From the NCBI RefSeq assembly GCF_025452195.1, contig NZ_CP104970.1, forward strand, positions 310,001 through 374,000: 64,000 nt of DNA. The letters are read 5' to 3'. Source of the stretch: Phyllobacterium zundukense. GTDB taxonomy: Bacteria > Pseudomonadota > Alphaproteobacteria > Rhizobiales > Rhizobiaceae. Positions 54,867-63,835 of the stretch are shown piece after piece. Made by a program: the position numbers and the translations under genes. Below the pieces are notes generated by a model. The model was not told the DNA's origin. It did not search any database and was given only the letters and a program-made list of their open reading frames with translations. The stretch's first letter is position 1. The number at the start of each line of letters is the position of its first letter.

Positions 54867-55778
54867 CTATACTCTCTCACTGGTACGCTCGGCCAATAAG
54901 CCGGTGGGCCGCCACGTAATTAGTATGATCATTATCGCGAATCCTATTACGTTCTTGTATTCACTCAGAGAGGGCGTCGCTGCGACAACCAAAGTCTGCA
55001 AAGCAGCAAAAAGATATCCTCCGAGGATCGCCCCCCAAATGTTTCCCAAGCCGCCGACAATTGCAGCTGAGAAACCTATGACAGACAGTAACAAGCCCAT
55101 GTTGTAGCTGACCTCGCTGTAGTAGATTCCATACATGATGCCGGCGAACCCCGCCGTCATGGATCCGAGCGCAAAGGTAAGAGGCGCAATACGTTCAAAA
55201 TTAATTCCCATCATGCTGGCAGTCTCTAAGTCTTCAGCCACAGCACGCATCGCCAACCCGAACCGCGTTCTGTTGATAATCAGATAGACGAGGGCGATTG
55301 ATCCCACCCCGCCACAGATCAGGAGCATTCCGTCCAATCGCACATGAGCTCCCAGAAACTCATATCCTCCCGCTGGCAACAACGAAGGGAAGCGTTGCGG
55401 ATTGGACCCGTTCGGAAAGAACAGACGAATGCTTTCGCGGATCGCGGTTCCAACCATCATGGTCATAAGAAGCATGTTGAGAGGCGGCGCATTGCGCAGC
55501 GGAAGAATGAGCACTCTGGAGATCAAGGCTCCCAGTACACTGGCCAACAAGATTGCCACTGTGAATCCGAGCAGGAGTTGACACCAAATCGGCAAGCCGA
55601 TTGCATCGGCCATCCATACGGCAACCAGACCCCCAAATGCGCCAAACGTGAAGACATCCCCATGGGAGAACTTAATGACGTTCATCACACCGAAAAAGAT
55701 CGTGAATCCCATCGCAACAAGCCCGTAGACGGTGCCTTGCATGAGGCCGTTTATTATGTGTTGGATCCAAGTGGCCAT
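54867..55778 (-). CDS. livH: Branched-chain amino-acid type ABC permease
   Basis: 303 residues. LivH landmarks are GTVYGLVAMGFTIFFGVMNV at 15-34, KFSHGDVFTFGAF, and GLAMRAVAEDLETASMMGI near 185. It forms the channel with LivM. It lies 58 bp after the binding-protein gene in the order K-H-M-G-F. Confidence 0.95.
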   Translation of the reverse strand: MATWIQHIINGLMQGTVYGLVAMGFTIFFGVMNVIKFSHGDVFTFGAFGGLVAVWMADAIGLPIWCQLLLGFTVAILLASVLGALISRVLILPLRNAPPLNMLLMTMMVGTAIRESIRLFFPNGSNPQRFPSLLPAGGYEFLGAHVRLDGMLLICGGVGSIALVYLIINRTRFGLAMRAVAEDLETASMMGINFERIAPLTFALGSMTAGFAGIMYGIYYSEVSYNMGLLLSVIGFSAAIVGGLGNIWGAILGGYLFAALQTLVVAATPSLSEYKNVIGFAIMIILITWRPTGLLAERTSERV

Positions 55779-55836
55779 GCTACTGTCCTGTTCACGTGAT
55801 GGAAATTAACGAGGGCACAGAGTACCGGCATCGGCG

Positions 55837-57009
55837 TCACTCCAGATTCTTCAACTTCCGCTTTCCGCTCGCATATTCGCTATCTTCCCAAACGATCCAT
55901 TTGCCGTCCTGAACTATGTATTTGGTGGTCTGAAGCGTTACGTTTTGACCATGATCGTCGAAGGTGATGGGTCCCACGATGGACGGGCGATCTTTCGTCT
56001 TACCGAGCTCCGCGGTCACGGCAGCTCTTGTTGGCCCAACCTTCTCGATCGCCTCCAGAACAAGCATCGTCGCAGCGTAAGAGAAATGGCCGTAGGCTTC
56101 GGGCGCCTCTTTAAAGCCAGCTGTTTGGTATTTCTCTAGAAAAAACTTACCGCCGGCTGTTTGCGAGAGTGAGGGGCTGTCGTAGAACGCAATTGTGCCT
56201 TCTGCCAACTCTGGTCCCACCGCCGTGATATAAGCATCACCCATGATCGCAGAATTGCCTTCAAACTGCGCCTTGATCCCCAGCTTCTCCATTTGCGTTC
56301 TTAGTCTGGCGCCAAGGGGGACCAGCCCTCCGAAGTAAACCACTTCAGGGTTCAGCTCTTTTACTTTTGTAAGCTCAGCGGAAAGATCCTGCTGATCCGG
56401 CGGGACACTGAAACCCGCAAGGATTTTGCCGCCTTCCTCGCCGGTATAGAGGCTAAAATATTTCGTGGTCGATTTGCCAAAGTCGGTAGAGTCAGCAAAG
56501 GAGATGAAGGTCTTATAACCCGCATCCTTCATGAACTTTGCGCCGACCTTGTTCTGACCAATCAGCGCACCCGTTACGCGATGCACCTCGGGATAGTTAT
56601 TGCCATAGGTAATTTCTGGAAGCACAGCCGCCCATACAACCATCGGCAGCTTGTAACGGTTGAAAATGTCAATTGCCGCCATCGCAGTTGAAGAGCAGTA
56701 GAACGGTATTGCCGCAATAATCGACCGGTCAACCGCTGCCTTGGTCACAACCTGGACCCCGACATTCGGTTTGCATTCATCGTCGAGCGCCACGAGCTCA
56801 TAGTCGTAGTTAGCCGCTGAATTCGCGTTCATCACTTGAATGGCCAGTTCCGCGGAATTGCGGCCGCCCAAGCCGTAGGCCGATAGGGCGCCTGTCAACG
56901 GCCCCACCCATGCGATCTTCACCTTTTGCTTGGCTTCCGCTCCATGACTGACTGCCACAAGTGAAGCACTCATGACTGCAGAGATTATGCACTTTGTTAC
57001 GAAACGCAT
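55837..57009 (-). CDS. Liv-type ABC substrate-binding protein
   Basis: 390 residues with a signal peptide ending near VSHGAEA. Periplasmic-binding fold type I: VKIAWVGPLTGALSAYGLGGRNSAELA and EVHRVTGALIGQNKVGAKF. CAGGGAGGAGGATCTCAC precedes the ATG. A 14-bp direct repeat (CTCCCTGTAAGCCG, at 57020 and 57044) spans the leader. The ligand is unknown; the neighbouring GST and hydrolase suggest an unusual organic acid. Confidence 0.94.
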   Translation of the reverse strand: MRFVTKCIISAVMSASLVAVSHGAEAKQKVKIAWVGPLTGALSAYGLGGRNSAELAIQVMNANSAANYDYELVALDDECKPNVGVQVVTKAAVDRSIIAAIPFYCSSTAMAAIDIFNRYKLPMVVWAAVLPEITYGNNYPEVHRVTGALIGQNKVGAKFMKDAGYKTFISFADSTDFGKSTTKYFSLYTGEEGGKILAGFSVPPDQQDLSAELTKVKELNPEVVYFGGLVPLGARLRTQMEKLGIKAQFEGNSAIMGDAYITAVGPELAEGTIAFYDSPSLSQTAGGKFFLEKYQTAGFKEAPEAYGHFSYAATMLVLEAIEKVGPTRAAVTAELGKTKDRPSIVGPITFDDHGQNVTLQTTKYIVQDGKWIVWEDSEYASGKRKLKNLE

Positions 57010-57340
57010 GTGAGATCCTCCTCCCTGTAAGCCGCCGACTTTACTCCCTGTAAGCCGAAGACCTTGGGAAGCATAAGCGCTCGCAACCCGGCCCGATAGG
57101 ACGTTTGCGCGGCTGGATTTGGATTATTGCGACGTCATCGGAGACGGCGGCGGAGCTTTCATATACCCACGGCTTTCCAATTCTATCGAACCGATCGCAC
57201 TCGGGCGAAGATGCGCTTGATGATCGATCCGATGAACCTGCGCTTTGGAGTGATCGCAAGCTGTTCACTAAGGGAACAACGTTGGTCACAGGCGAGCATC
57301 GATCAATGTTCCGGATTAAGAGCCTAAGGAGTTTTTCTTC
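57010..57340. other. Divergent promoter region (liv operon / GST)
   Basis: 331 bases. It holds two copies of CTCCCTGTAAGCCG, 24 bp apart, next to the binding-protein start. I see no further gene. Promoters for both directions must lie here but none is clear by eye. Confidence 0.5.
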
Positions 57341-57964
57341 ATGAGACTATATTGGTCATCGACATCGCCATTCGTAAGAAAAGTCATCGTAAGTGCACAT
57401 GAGCTCGGACTAGGCGACAGGTTGGAAACGATCCCGACGCGCGTTGCGCCGAGTAAGCCCGACCCGGCTTTATTGCCATACAACCCGCTTGGGCAGCTCC
57501 CAACCCTCGTTCTGGATGGCGGGACCGTGCTTTACGATAGCCTGGTAATCATCGAGTACCTCGATCATATGGCCGGTGGTGCTAAACTCATTCCCTCCTC
57601 GTCGGAGCGGCGAATTGAAGAGCTTCGGCTGCATGCGCTGTGCAATGGTTTTCTTGACCTGTTGGTGCAATGGCGGATCGAATCTCTCAAGGAGACAAAG
57701 CAGATTGCGCTCATTAACGCCTTCAATTTGAAGGCAAGTAAGATATGGACAAATCTGGAGGCGACAGTCGAGGCAGGACTTGCCCAACAACCCTTTGGGT
57801 TGTCGTCAATTACCCTGGCTATCGTTGCTGAATACACTGACTTTCGGTTTCCGAAGCTCGGCTGGCGGGAAAAATACCCGGCACTGTCCAACTGGCATCA
57901 ATCTATAAAGTCACGGCCCTCTTTGGCCTCTACCAGATTTTTCGACAGCGCGAAGCCTCAGTAG
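57341..57964 (+). CDS. Glutathione S-transferase family protein
   Basis: 207 residues. The thioredoxin-fold N-terminus reads MRLYWSSTSPFVRKVIVSAHELG with the serine of the SPF motif as likely catalytic residue, then LGQLPTLVLDGG (cis-proline) and YDSLVIIEYLD (glutathione gamma-glutamyl site). A helical C-terminal domain follows. It probably conjugates or removes glutathione on a catabolic intermediate. Divergent from the liv-type operon and followed by a hydrolase-like gene. Confidence 0.92.
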   Translation: MRLYWSSTSPFVRKVIVSAHELGLGDRLETIPTRVAPSKPDPALLPYNPLGQLPTLVLDGGTVLYDSLVIIEYLDHMAGGAKLIPSSSERRIEELRLHALCNGFLDLLVQWRIESLKETKQIALINAFNLKASKIWTNLEATVEAGLAQQPFGLSSITLAIVAEYTDFRFPKLGWREKYPALSNWHQSIKSRPSLASTRFFDSAKPQ

Positions 57965-58078
57965 GAAAGCAAGATTTTGCCGCGGCAATGACAACGGTCC
58001 ATACTGCTGCTTCGTACAAGGACTATAGCTTACGATCTCCACGACGACTGCGGATTCCACCAAAACAGGATTACAAAA

Positions 58079-58906
58079 ATGTCGAAACTCGAGCGCAAAC
58101 TGATCCCGACCCCTGAAGGTCAGGTCGAACTTTTTGTCGAAGGTAAAGGCCCCCGTATTGTCCTGCTCCCCTCGCTGGCGAGAGGCGCTTCGGATTTTGA
58201 TGAAATTGCCCCCATGATTGCTGCGGCGGGATTCCGCGTTTTGCGACCGCAGCCCCGCGGCATAGGCGCAAGCACAGGCCCGACCGAAGGCATCACATTG
58301 ATCGATCTTGCCGCCGATGTCGTTGCTGCCATCGAAGCTGATTGTGCGCCGGAAAAACCCGAAGCTTTGTTTGTGGTCGGCCACGCATTCGGCAACTGGG
58401 TCGCGCGGGTTCTTGCCCACCATTGGCCTTCGATGACCAGATCCGTCGGACTTCTTGCTGCTATTATCGGCAGTACGATATCGCCCGAACTGTTGATTTC
58501 TGTGAATGTCGTATCGGACAATTCCAAGCCGGACGCAGATCGCCTGTTTTATTTGCAGCGCGACTTCTTCGCTCCGGGGCACGATGCTTCCCTCTGGTTA
58601 AGCGGGTGGCACACAGAGGTCTCTCAATTTCAGCTCGCAGCCACAAATGCGACGGCGGACAGCAGCTGGACCGAAGTCGGCAAAAATCTGCCGGTCCTTT
58701 ATGTCGCCCCGGAATTTGACAAGATCGCCCCCGTTCCCGAAGAAGACTTCCTGCGAGACCGTGTCGGCCATCTCACGACATTGGAAATCATTTATGGAGC
58801 TGGCCACGCCCTTCTTCCGGAAAAGGTTTCTGAGGCCGCGGCGGTCCTTGTCTCATTTGCAAAGTCCATCATGCGCGGCGAAGCCGACCAACCCAAATCC
58901 GCCTAG
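58079..58906 (+). CDS. Alpha/beta-hydrolase-fold protein without nucleophile serine
   Basis: 275 residues with a full alpha/beta-hydrolase core. The nucleophile elbow reads GHAFG (101-105), so the usual serine is A103. The acid (D214 in PEFDKIAP) and base (H243 in GAGHALLP) are kept. Classical ester hydrolysis is thus unlikely; some relatives share GHAFG, hinting at a distinct subfamily rather than mutation. It lies 114 bp after the GST gene on the same strand. Confidence 0.88.
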   Translation: MSKLERKLIPTPEGQVELFVEGKGPRIVLLPSLARGASDFDEIAPMIAAAGFRVLRPQPRGIGASTGPTEGITLIDLAADVVAAIEADCAPEKPEALFVVGHAFGNWVARVLAHHWPSMTRSVGLLAAIIGSTISPELLISVNVVSDNSKPDADRLFYLQRDFFAPGHDASLWLSGWHTEVSQFQLAATNATADSSWTEVGKNLPVLYVAPEFDKIAPVPEEDFLRDRVGHLTTLEIIYGAGHALLPEKVSEAAAVLVSFAKSIMRGEADQPKSA

Positions 58907-59312
58907 ACCGCGCACATGCGCTTCAAAGCTACGAACGCATAGAAAGATGGACATCATGAAACAGGATGGTCGTCAATCCTCATGCTTGCATCAGCCCGCG
59001 CGCCGCGTTCAGGTGGGGATATGTTCATTCAGACGGGTAATCGACCTCATGGGTGAGGCAATTGCCTGCGTCTCGCGGCTAAAGGTGCATTCGGCTCAAA
59101 ACCTATCGCAACGCCCAATGGCGGTTCGCATTCTAATGGGATACGCACCGTCACCCCGCTCTGTCACTTGTCTATAACGGACGGACACGGTGCAAAGCGC
59201 TAGCGCTCTGCAACCACGAAAAGAGCCAGCATCTTTCGCGGCTAAAGATTTCCCCCGGCCTCGCTTTTCTCGCGGAGCCTTTCCCGAAGCTCAGTTTTTC
59301 AAGGAGAATACC
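58907..59312. other. Gene-free stretch before RidA
   Basis: 406 bases. The frame through 58950-59177 resembles no known family. The right end provides the RidA ribosome site (AAGGAGA). Confidence 0.5.
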
Positions 59313-59654
59313 ATGAGCATCCAGCGCATTGAACCGGGCGCCCGCATGAGCGGCGCCGTCGTCCACGGTAACACCGTCTATCTCGCCGGCCGGGTCGGCG
59401 AAGGTGAGAGTGTCACCGACCAGTGCAAGAGCGCACTTGCTGAAGTCGACCGCCTGCTTACCGCCGCCGGCAGCAACAAGTCGAAGATCCTGCAGACGAT
59501 CATCTATCTCTCGGACATCGCGTATTTCGGAGAAATGAACGCCGTCTGGGAAGCCTGGATCGATCCGGCCAACCCGCCGGCGCGCGCCACCAGCGAAGCC
59601 AAGCTCACCACGCCGAAATTAAAGGTCGAGTTCATCGTCACGGCGGCAATCTGA
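59313..59654 (+). CDS. RidA/YjgF family protein
   Basis: 114 residues of the Rid fold (NTVYLAGRVGEG near 23, QTIIYLSDIAYFGEMNAVW near 69, PPARATSEAKL near 89). The arginine needed for imine/enamine hydrolysis is the one in PARAT. It starts at 59313 behind AAGGAGAATACC. It likely clears reactive enamines from PLP enzymes. A terminator follows. Confidence 0.93.
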   Translation: MSIQRIEPGARMSGAVVHGNTVYLAGRVGEGESVTDQCKSALAEVDRLLTAAGSNKSKILQTIIYLSDIAYFGEMNAVWEAWIDPANPPARATSEAKLTTPKLKVEFIVTAAI

Positions 59655-59674
59655 TCGCAGCGATATCGAAGCAG

Positions 59675-59709
59675 AAAGCCGGCCTGTCGCTTCGACAACC
59701 CGGCTTTTT
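59675..59709 (+). terminator. Rho-independent terminator after RidA
   Basis: AAAGCCGG and CCGGCTTT form an 8-bp stem around a short variable loop and run into TTTTTA. It lies 20 bp after the RidA stop and also serves the minus-strand fragment ending at 59712. Confidence 0.85.
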
Positions 59710-59711
59710 AT

Positions 59712-59861
59712 TCATGCTTTTCCGCGAATCTGCGCCAGCTTAGGCGCTGTCGTGATCGCTTCCGGATCGAGCCTGACCTCAATGATCGATGGTTTGCCGC
59801 TGGCGGGCCCGCTCATAAGCCGGGCAATCCTTCCGTCTCTTGGCAGCTCTCCGTGCATGCC
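59712..59861 (-). pseudogene. Thiamine-diphosphate enzyme, C-terminal tail
   Basis: About 45 codons ending in SGKPSIIEVRLDPEAITTAP and then KLAQIRGKA-stop, the typical finish of acetolactate-synthase-like enzymes (GPxxIEVRxDPEAI). The rest is gone; the 200 bases that follow to 60078 hold nothing else I recognise. Confidence 0.75.
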
Positions 59862-60078
59862 GAAGGCGCATCAGACTCAATCTTTCAAATCAGGTGTTCA
59901 TGCCTGAAGAGCCCGACTGAGGTATCGCTTGCCACATCCCGCTTCCTTGATCTTTGCACTCGTCGTGGTCTGCCTGATTATGCTCGCTTTTTGTAACAGC
60001 GAGTATTATCAATTCGCGCCTTAGATGTAATCGGCTTATCTTTCCGTTCGGTTGCGGAAATCCTTGCTCTAGCACCGG

Positions 60079-61083
60079 TTATGCTCCTGCCGCCAAAGGA
60101 CCAACTTCAACTTCGACAGAGTGCACCGCGTTTCTTGCGTCAGATGGCGGCTGTCCTTCCCCAAGTTCGTTGGTGCACCGACACAGCAAGACATGCTGGC
60201 CCGACTCCGGCGACCATGGCAGCTCAAACCGCTGCCAACTTTTATCCTTGCGCGGACCTACGGTTGCAGTTTGCCACGAGTCGCCTCCATCCACGCTGAC
60301 TTCGACGTTCGAAATCCGATGATCTCCCCAAGCCCAGCCCCATATTTTCGTTGGCATGTCAGCTGGCAACAAATCATTGGGAGACGGTGACACGATAACG
60401 GCCTCAGGGGCGACACTCCAAACCGGCGTTATTCCCGAAGCCGTGGAGTCGTTGTAGAAGCGCGTCGTATAGGCGCCGCTCGCCCGCTGATCTGCAGCCG
60501 TGATCGAACCAACCCATTTTACAGAGTTTGTGCCATACCAACCCGGCACAACCAGTCGAACCGGACCTCCGCGATCCGAAGTTAGCGGCTGACCGTTGAT
60601 CTCGAGTGCAAGGAGAACTTCTTCGGCGAATGCTTTGCCGATCGGCAAATCTTTTTTATAGGGTTCTTCGACCCCCGCATACTCGCCCCACTCGAGGCCG
60701 GAAGTCCAGATGAAAGACGCCTGCTTGCTTATCTTCGCGTGTTCCAAAACAAGCGACAGCGGCACCCCTTTCCAAACCACGTTTCCGATTCTGCGCTTGG
60801 CTACTGTCGGAGCAAGAGGGCTTCCAGCGCATTCGTGAAATGACATAAACTCGCGCTGTGGCATTGCTTGAAGATCAGCCAGACGCAATCTCATCGGCTT
60901 GTCGACAAGACCATCGACATCCAGGTGCCAATGCTCGCGGTCGATCTCCAAGAACCCCATATGAGTCACCAGAAAAAGTTCGTCTTCAGGTGTAATCCAG
61001 GAGTCGAGGGCATGAACGCCTTCAGCCGGACCGTAGAAGGAGAAGCCTTTCTTAGGCATGTGCATACCTGTCCGCTTCATCAT
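60079..61083 (-). CDS. Sulfite-oxidase-like molybdopterin oxidoreductase
   Basis: 334 residues without signal peptide or Tat motif, so probably cytoplasmic. The Mo-cofactor domain has the ligand cysteine in SFHECAGSPLAPT (about residue 96) and the GGPVRLVVPGWYGTNSVKWV segment; a C-terminal dimerisation domain follows (VEVSVDGGDSWQTA). The ATG at 61083 begins 1 bp after the nitrilase stop, so the two are coupled; the longer upstream frame overlaps the nitrilase and is rejected. Substrate unknown. A decayed paralogue lies at 12223-13043. Confidence 0.92.
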   Translation of the reverse strand: MMKRTGMHMPKKGFSFYGPAEGVHALDSWITPEDELFLVTHMGFLEIDREHWHLDVDGLVDKPMRLRLADLQAMPQREFMSFHECAGSPLAPTVAKRRIGNVVWKGVPLSLVLEHAKISKQASFIWTSGLEWGEYAGVEEPYKKDLPIGKAFAEEVLLALEINGQPLTSDRGGPVRLVVPGWYGTNSVKWVGSITAADQRASGAYTTRFYNDSTASGITPVWSVAPEAVIVSPSPNDLLPADMPTKIWGWAWGDHRISNVEVSVDGGDSWQTATVGPRKDKSWQRFELPWSPESGQHVLLCRCTNELGEGQPPSDARNAVHSVEVEVGPLAAGA

Positions 61084-61084
61084 T

Positions 61085-61963
61085 TTACTTAGGCAAAACC
61101 GGCGAATCGGAGGCCCTTGGAGCCTCCTCAGCGCTGCCTTCCCAAAATTTGATCGGCTGTCGGCGTGTGCGGTTAACGGCGACGTCGAAAATATCGAATC
61201 GGTTATAACCAGCAACAACGTCGTGGAACCGTTTTGGTTCAACACACTCGTCAAGATCGACATAGGCATAGCCGATACCTTCATCGATCATTTCATCCCC
61301 AATTGGCGCCCCAGTTGGTCCAAGGAAAAAGCTGCTGGCCCGCGGACTGGCATCTATGATCGCTGCGATTGTGGGGTCATCCAAAGCAATAGATCTGCGT
61401 GCGCTTTCATCCAACCGACCGGCGACAACGATGCCGAAGCACTTGGCCTCGAAACAATGGGCTGAGGCCCGGATGCGATTGGCCGCCCGGTTGTCGTAGT
61501 TGTCGCTCTCCGTCGGAACGCGAGTGGGCCAGATCGGCGGATCACTGCTTATATGAACCTGCTCGACCAGCTTTCGATGGTGGATCAGGATCTCTCCTGT
61601 ATCGGAAATCAGGACATTGCTATTCCACAAACCTGCGACACTTGCCGGGTTGCGCTCGGAGAAACCGATTGAAACGAAAACACCGTTGTCGGACGCAGCT
61701 TTCCGCACACGCTCGATTTCAGGTCCATCCACGTATACGGAAGCGTTTAAGAAGCGCTTGAAATGTTCGTGCGATTGAATGGGTGGGTAAAGTGCTGCCC
61801 AGACGGGGAAACCAGGAAGAAAGCTCTCCGAAAATACCACGAGCGATGCGCCATTGCCGGCAGCCTCTGCAATCACTGAACAGGCTTTCTCCGCGCTCGC
61901 CTCGGGATCGAGATAAACCGGGGCAACATGAACAGCGGCGGCCTTAAAATCTATGTGTCCCAT
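61085..61963 (-). CDS. Nitrilase-family protein lacking the catalytic-cysteine segment
   Basis: 292 residues, shorter than the ~330-350 of nitrilases. The catalytic glutamate (E46, FSESFLPGFPVW) and lysine (K131, HHRKLV) are present, but the sequence passes from HHRKLV straight to EQVHISSDPPIWPTR, skipping the ~50 residues that carry the Cys-Trp-Glu motif. Both C170 and C175 lie in a later helix and cannot replace it by position. The reading frame is kept, which implies an in-frame deletion. It is coupled to the molybdoenzyme; a structural or binding role is possible. Confidence 0.9.
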   Translation of the reverse strand: MGHIDFKAAAVHVAPVYLDPEASAEKACSVIAEAAGNGASLVVFSESFLPGFPVWAALYPPIQSHEHFKRFLNASVYVDGPEIERVRKAASDNGVFVSIGFSERNPASVAGLWNSNVLISDTGEILIHHRKLVEQVHISSDPPIWPTRVPTESDNYDNRAANRIRASAHCFEAKCFGIVVAGRLDESARRSIALDDPTIAAIIDASPRASSFFLGPTGAPIGDEMIDEGIGYAYVDLDECVEPKRFHDVVAGYNRFDIFDVAVNRTRRQPIKFWEGSAEEAPRASDSPVLPK

Positions 61964-62023
61964 CTATTCCTCCGGTGATCAAGGCTCGCCAATAGCCGTC
62001 TCGAATATTACGGCGAAACAGGT

Positions 62024-62407
62024 TCACGATTGCCGTTTTGCCGTTAGTCCGATCTCTATGCGCGCTCCAAGTGGCAGACTGGAACAGCCGATTGTGGTTC
62101 GCGCCGGGTAAGGCGATGAAAAACGCGTCGCGTAAATCTCATTCATCTGGCCAAAGTCACTCATGTCGGTGAGATAGACGTTGACGGATACGACATCATC
62201 CGGCCCGAGGCCTGCTGCCTCCAGGACCTGAAACAGATTATCGAAACACTGGCGGGTCTGATCGGCAACATTTCCGTCGACAAGTATGCCAGTTTTGACG
62301 TCAAGCGGCGTCTGGCCGGAGCAGAACAGCAAATCTCCGGCCCATGTTGCGTGCGAATACGGTCCCACTGCCGCAGCTTTCGAAGCATTCACAGTTTGTC
62401 TAGGCAT
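62024..62407 (-). CDS. RidA/YjgF family protein
   Basis: 127 residues: KAAAVGPYSHATWAGDLLFCSGQTPLD at the N-terminus, DVVSVNVYLTDMSDFGQMNEIY near 75 and the active-site arginine in YPARTTIGC. Imine deaminase type. GGGGAGAAAGC precedes the ATG. It lies upstream of the nitrilase gene on the same strand (60 bp gap) and divergent from a LysR gene, so RidA, nitrilase-like protein and molybdoenzyme probably form one operon. Confidence 0.93.
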   Translation of the reverse strand: MPRQTVNASKAAAVGPYSHATWAGDLLFCSGQTPLDVKTGILVDGNVADQTRQCFDNLFQVLEAAGLGPDDVVSVNVYLTDMSDFGQMNEIYATRFSSPYPARTTIGCSSLPLGARIEIGLTAKRQS

Positions 62408-62580
62408 GCTTTCTCCCCAGGTAGGTTAAAGGAGCGCACCTGCTGCTGATCAGCGTGTTCGCATAAGGGTTGCTTGACCGCTACATTTCACCGGCACAGC
62501 GCTCATGAAGCTAGCAGAACGAATTTGCGCGCCAAGCCGAATAGAACGCACTACCCTGTGCAAAAATAGACGGGGGTACT

Positions 62581-63501
62581 ATGACGACTGCAATTGACCA
62601 TCTTGATTGGGACGATCTCAAGCTCTTCCTCAGCGTCGTCAGGTGTAAGAGCGTGACCGGCGCGGCCCGGGAATTGAGAGTTAGCCACTCCACCGTTTCC
62701 CGCCGGCTTGCTCGTTTGGAATATACGGTGGGCGGCGCGCTCGTCGAACGGACCCGGGAAGGACTTTTGCTGACACCTGCTGGGCTAGTCACGATGCGGC
62801 GAGCTGAGGAAATTGAAAATGGAGTGAATGCTCTGCGAAGTGACATGAGTAAACGTGACGAGATACGTGGTACGGTCAGATTAGCCACGATGGAGGGTAT
62901 CGCGACGCTTTATCTGTCCGAGCGGCTTGTCGAACTCAGCAGCAGGCATCCGGATCTTCACCTCGAACTTGTCACATCGCCGCAAACGGTTCGGGTCGCT
63001 CGCCGGGAGGCGGATCTGTTCTTGAGCTTCTTCAAGCCCCATGGAACCGCCCTTGACAGCCAGCTGATCGGGCGGTTCAGGACAGGGCTATTCGCTTCGC
63101 AGGCTTATCTGGAGCGCAACGGCGTTCCCTCTCACGCCGCAGATCTTAGCGAGCACCGCTTTGTTGGCTATATCGAGGAGCTGGTCCAGCTCGAAAGCGT
63201 CCTCTGGCTAGAGGAACTCGTACCCGCCCCAAAGATTGCGTTCAGCTCAAACAGCATGATGTCGCAGATGTTCGTGGCGTCCGCGGGTGCAGGAATTGTA
63301 GCACTTCCCGAATTCGCGCGCAGTCTGAACCTAGGTCTCGTTCCCGTGCTCGAAGATCTGGCAGGCGAGCGCGAAATTTGGCTCTCAGCACATCAGGACC
63401 TGGCTTATCTTCCGAGAGTCCGCGCTGTGAAGCGGTTCCTGAAGGAACTGTTTCAGCGCGACGAACAGCGCCTTCTAAGAAACGCGCTTTGGTCATTGTA
63501 A
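62581..63501 (+). CDS. LysR family transcriptional regulator
   Basis: 306 residues: HTH at about 10-70 (LFLSVVRCKSVTGAARELRVSHSTVSRRLARLE) and effector domain. Divergent from the RidA-nitrilase-molybdoenzyme operon across 173 bp, which marks that operon as its probable target. GACGGGGGTACT precedes the ATG. Confidence 0.93.
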   Translation: MTTAIDHLDWDDLKLFLSVVRCKSVTGAARELRVSHSTVSRRLARLEYTVGGALVERTREGLLLTPAGLVTMRRAEEIENGVNALRSDMSKRDEIRGTVRLATMEGIATLYLSERLVELSSRHPDLHLELVTSPQTVRVARREADLFLSFFKPHGTALDSQLIGRFRTGLFASQAYLERNGVPSHAADLSEHRFVGYIEELVQLESVLWLEELVPAPKIAFSSNSMMSQMFVASAGAGIVALPEFARSLNLGLVPVLEDLAGEREIWLSAHQDLAYLPRVRAVKRFLKELFQRDEQRLLRNALWSL

Positions 63502-63656
63502 AATCTCACAACAATCCCACGGCATAAGGTCCGGTAAGCGATAGCAATACGTGCCATCGGTCGCGCGGCGGTATGAAGTTTCGCATGGGCTCCTTGCCAG
63601 CGGGCCTGACACCCACAGATTTTGGTTTGAGCCATAGTCAATCGAGGGGCAAGCAC

Positions 63657-63806
63657 CTAGGCAGTGGCTGCGATCAATTCGACTGCAATTTTGGCACCGG
63701 CAACCGGAAGCGGCGATGCCTCAATGACCGATCGCGCGGGCGCGTTAACGAATCGATCTCGCCAAACCTGGTCGAATTCAGCGAAGTCAGACAAGGTAAA
63801 AATACC
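63657..63806 (-). pseudogene. RidA family, C-terminal fragment
   Basis: About 48 codons reading TLSDFAEFDQVWRDRFVNAP and then ARSVIEASPLPVAGAKIAVELIAA with a stop at 63657. The active-site arginine (APARS) is present, but the N-terminal half is missing. It ends abruptly next to an opposite-strand Nudix fragment. Confidence 0.75.
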
Positions 63807-63835
63807 TGCCCCTTTGCCAGGCCCAGTCGGCCCGA

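Noticed and set aside
57020..57057. Two copies of CTCCCTGTAAGCCG as an iteron or operator pair
   Set aside because: Only two copies, one overlapping the ribosome-binding region of the binding-protein gene; more likely a small local duplication.
61084..61284. Longer start for the molybdoenzyme at 61284
   Set aside because: Lies inside the nitrilase coding region in another frame; the ATG at 61083 directly follows the nitrilase stop.
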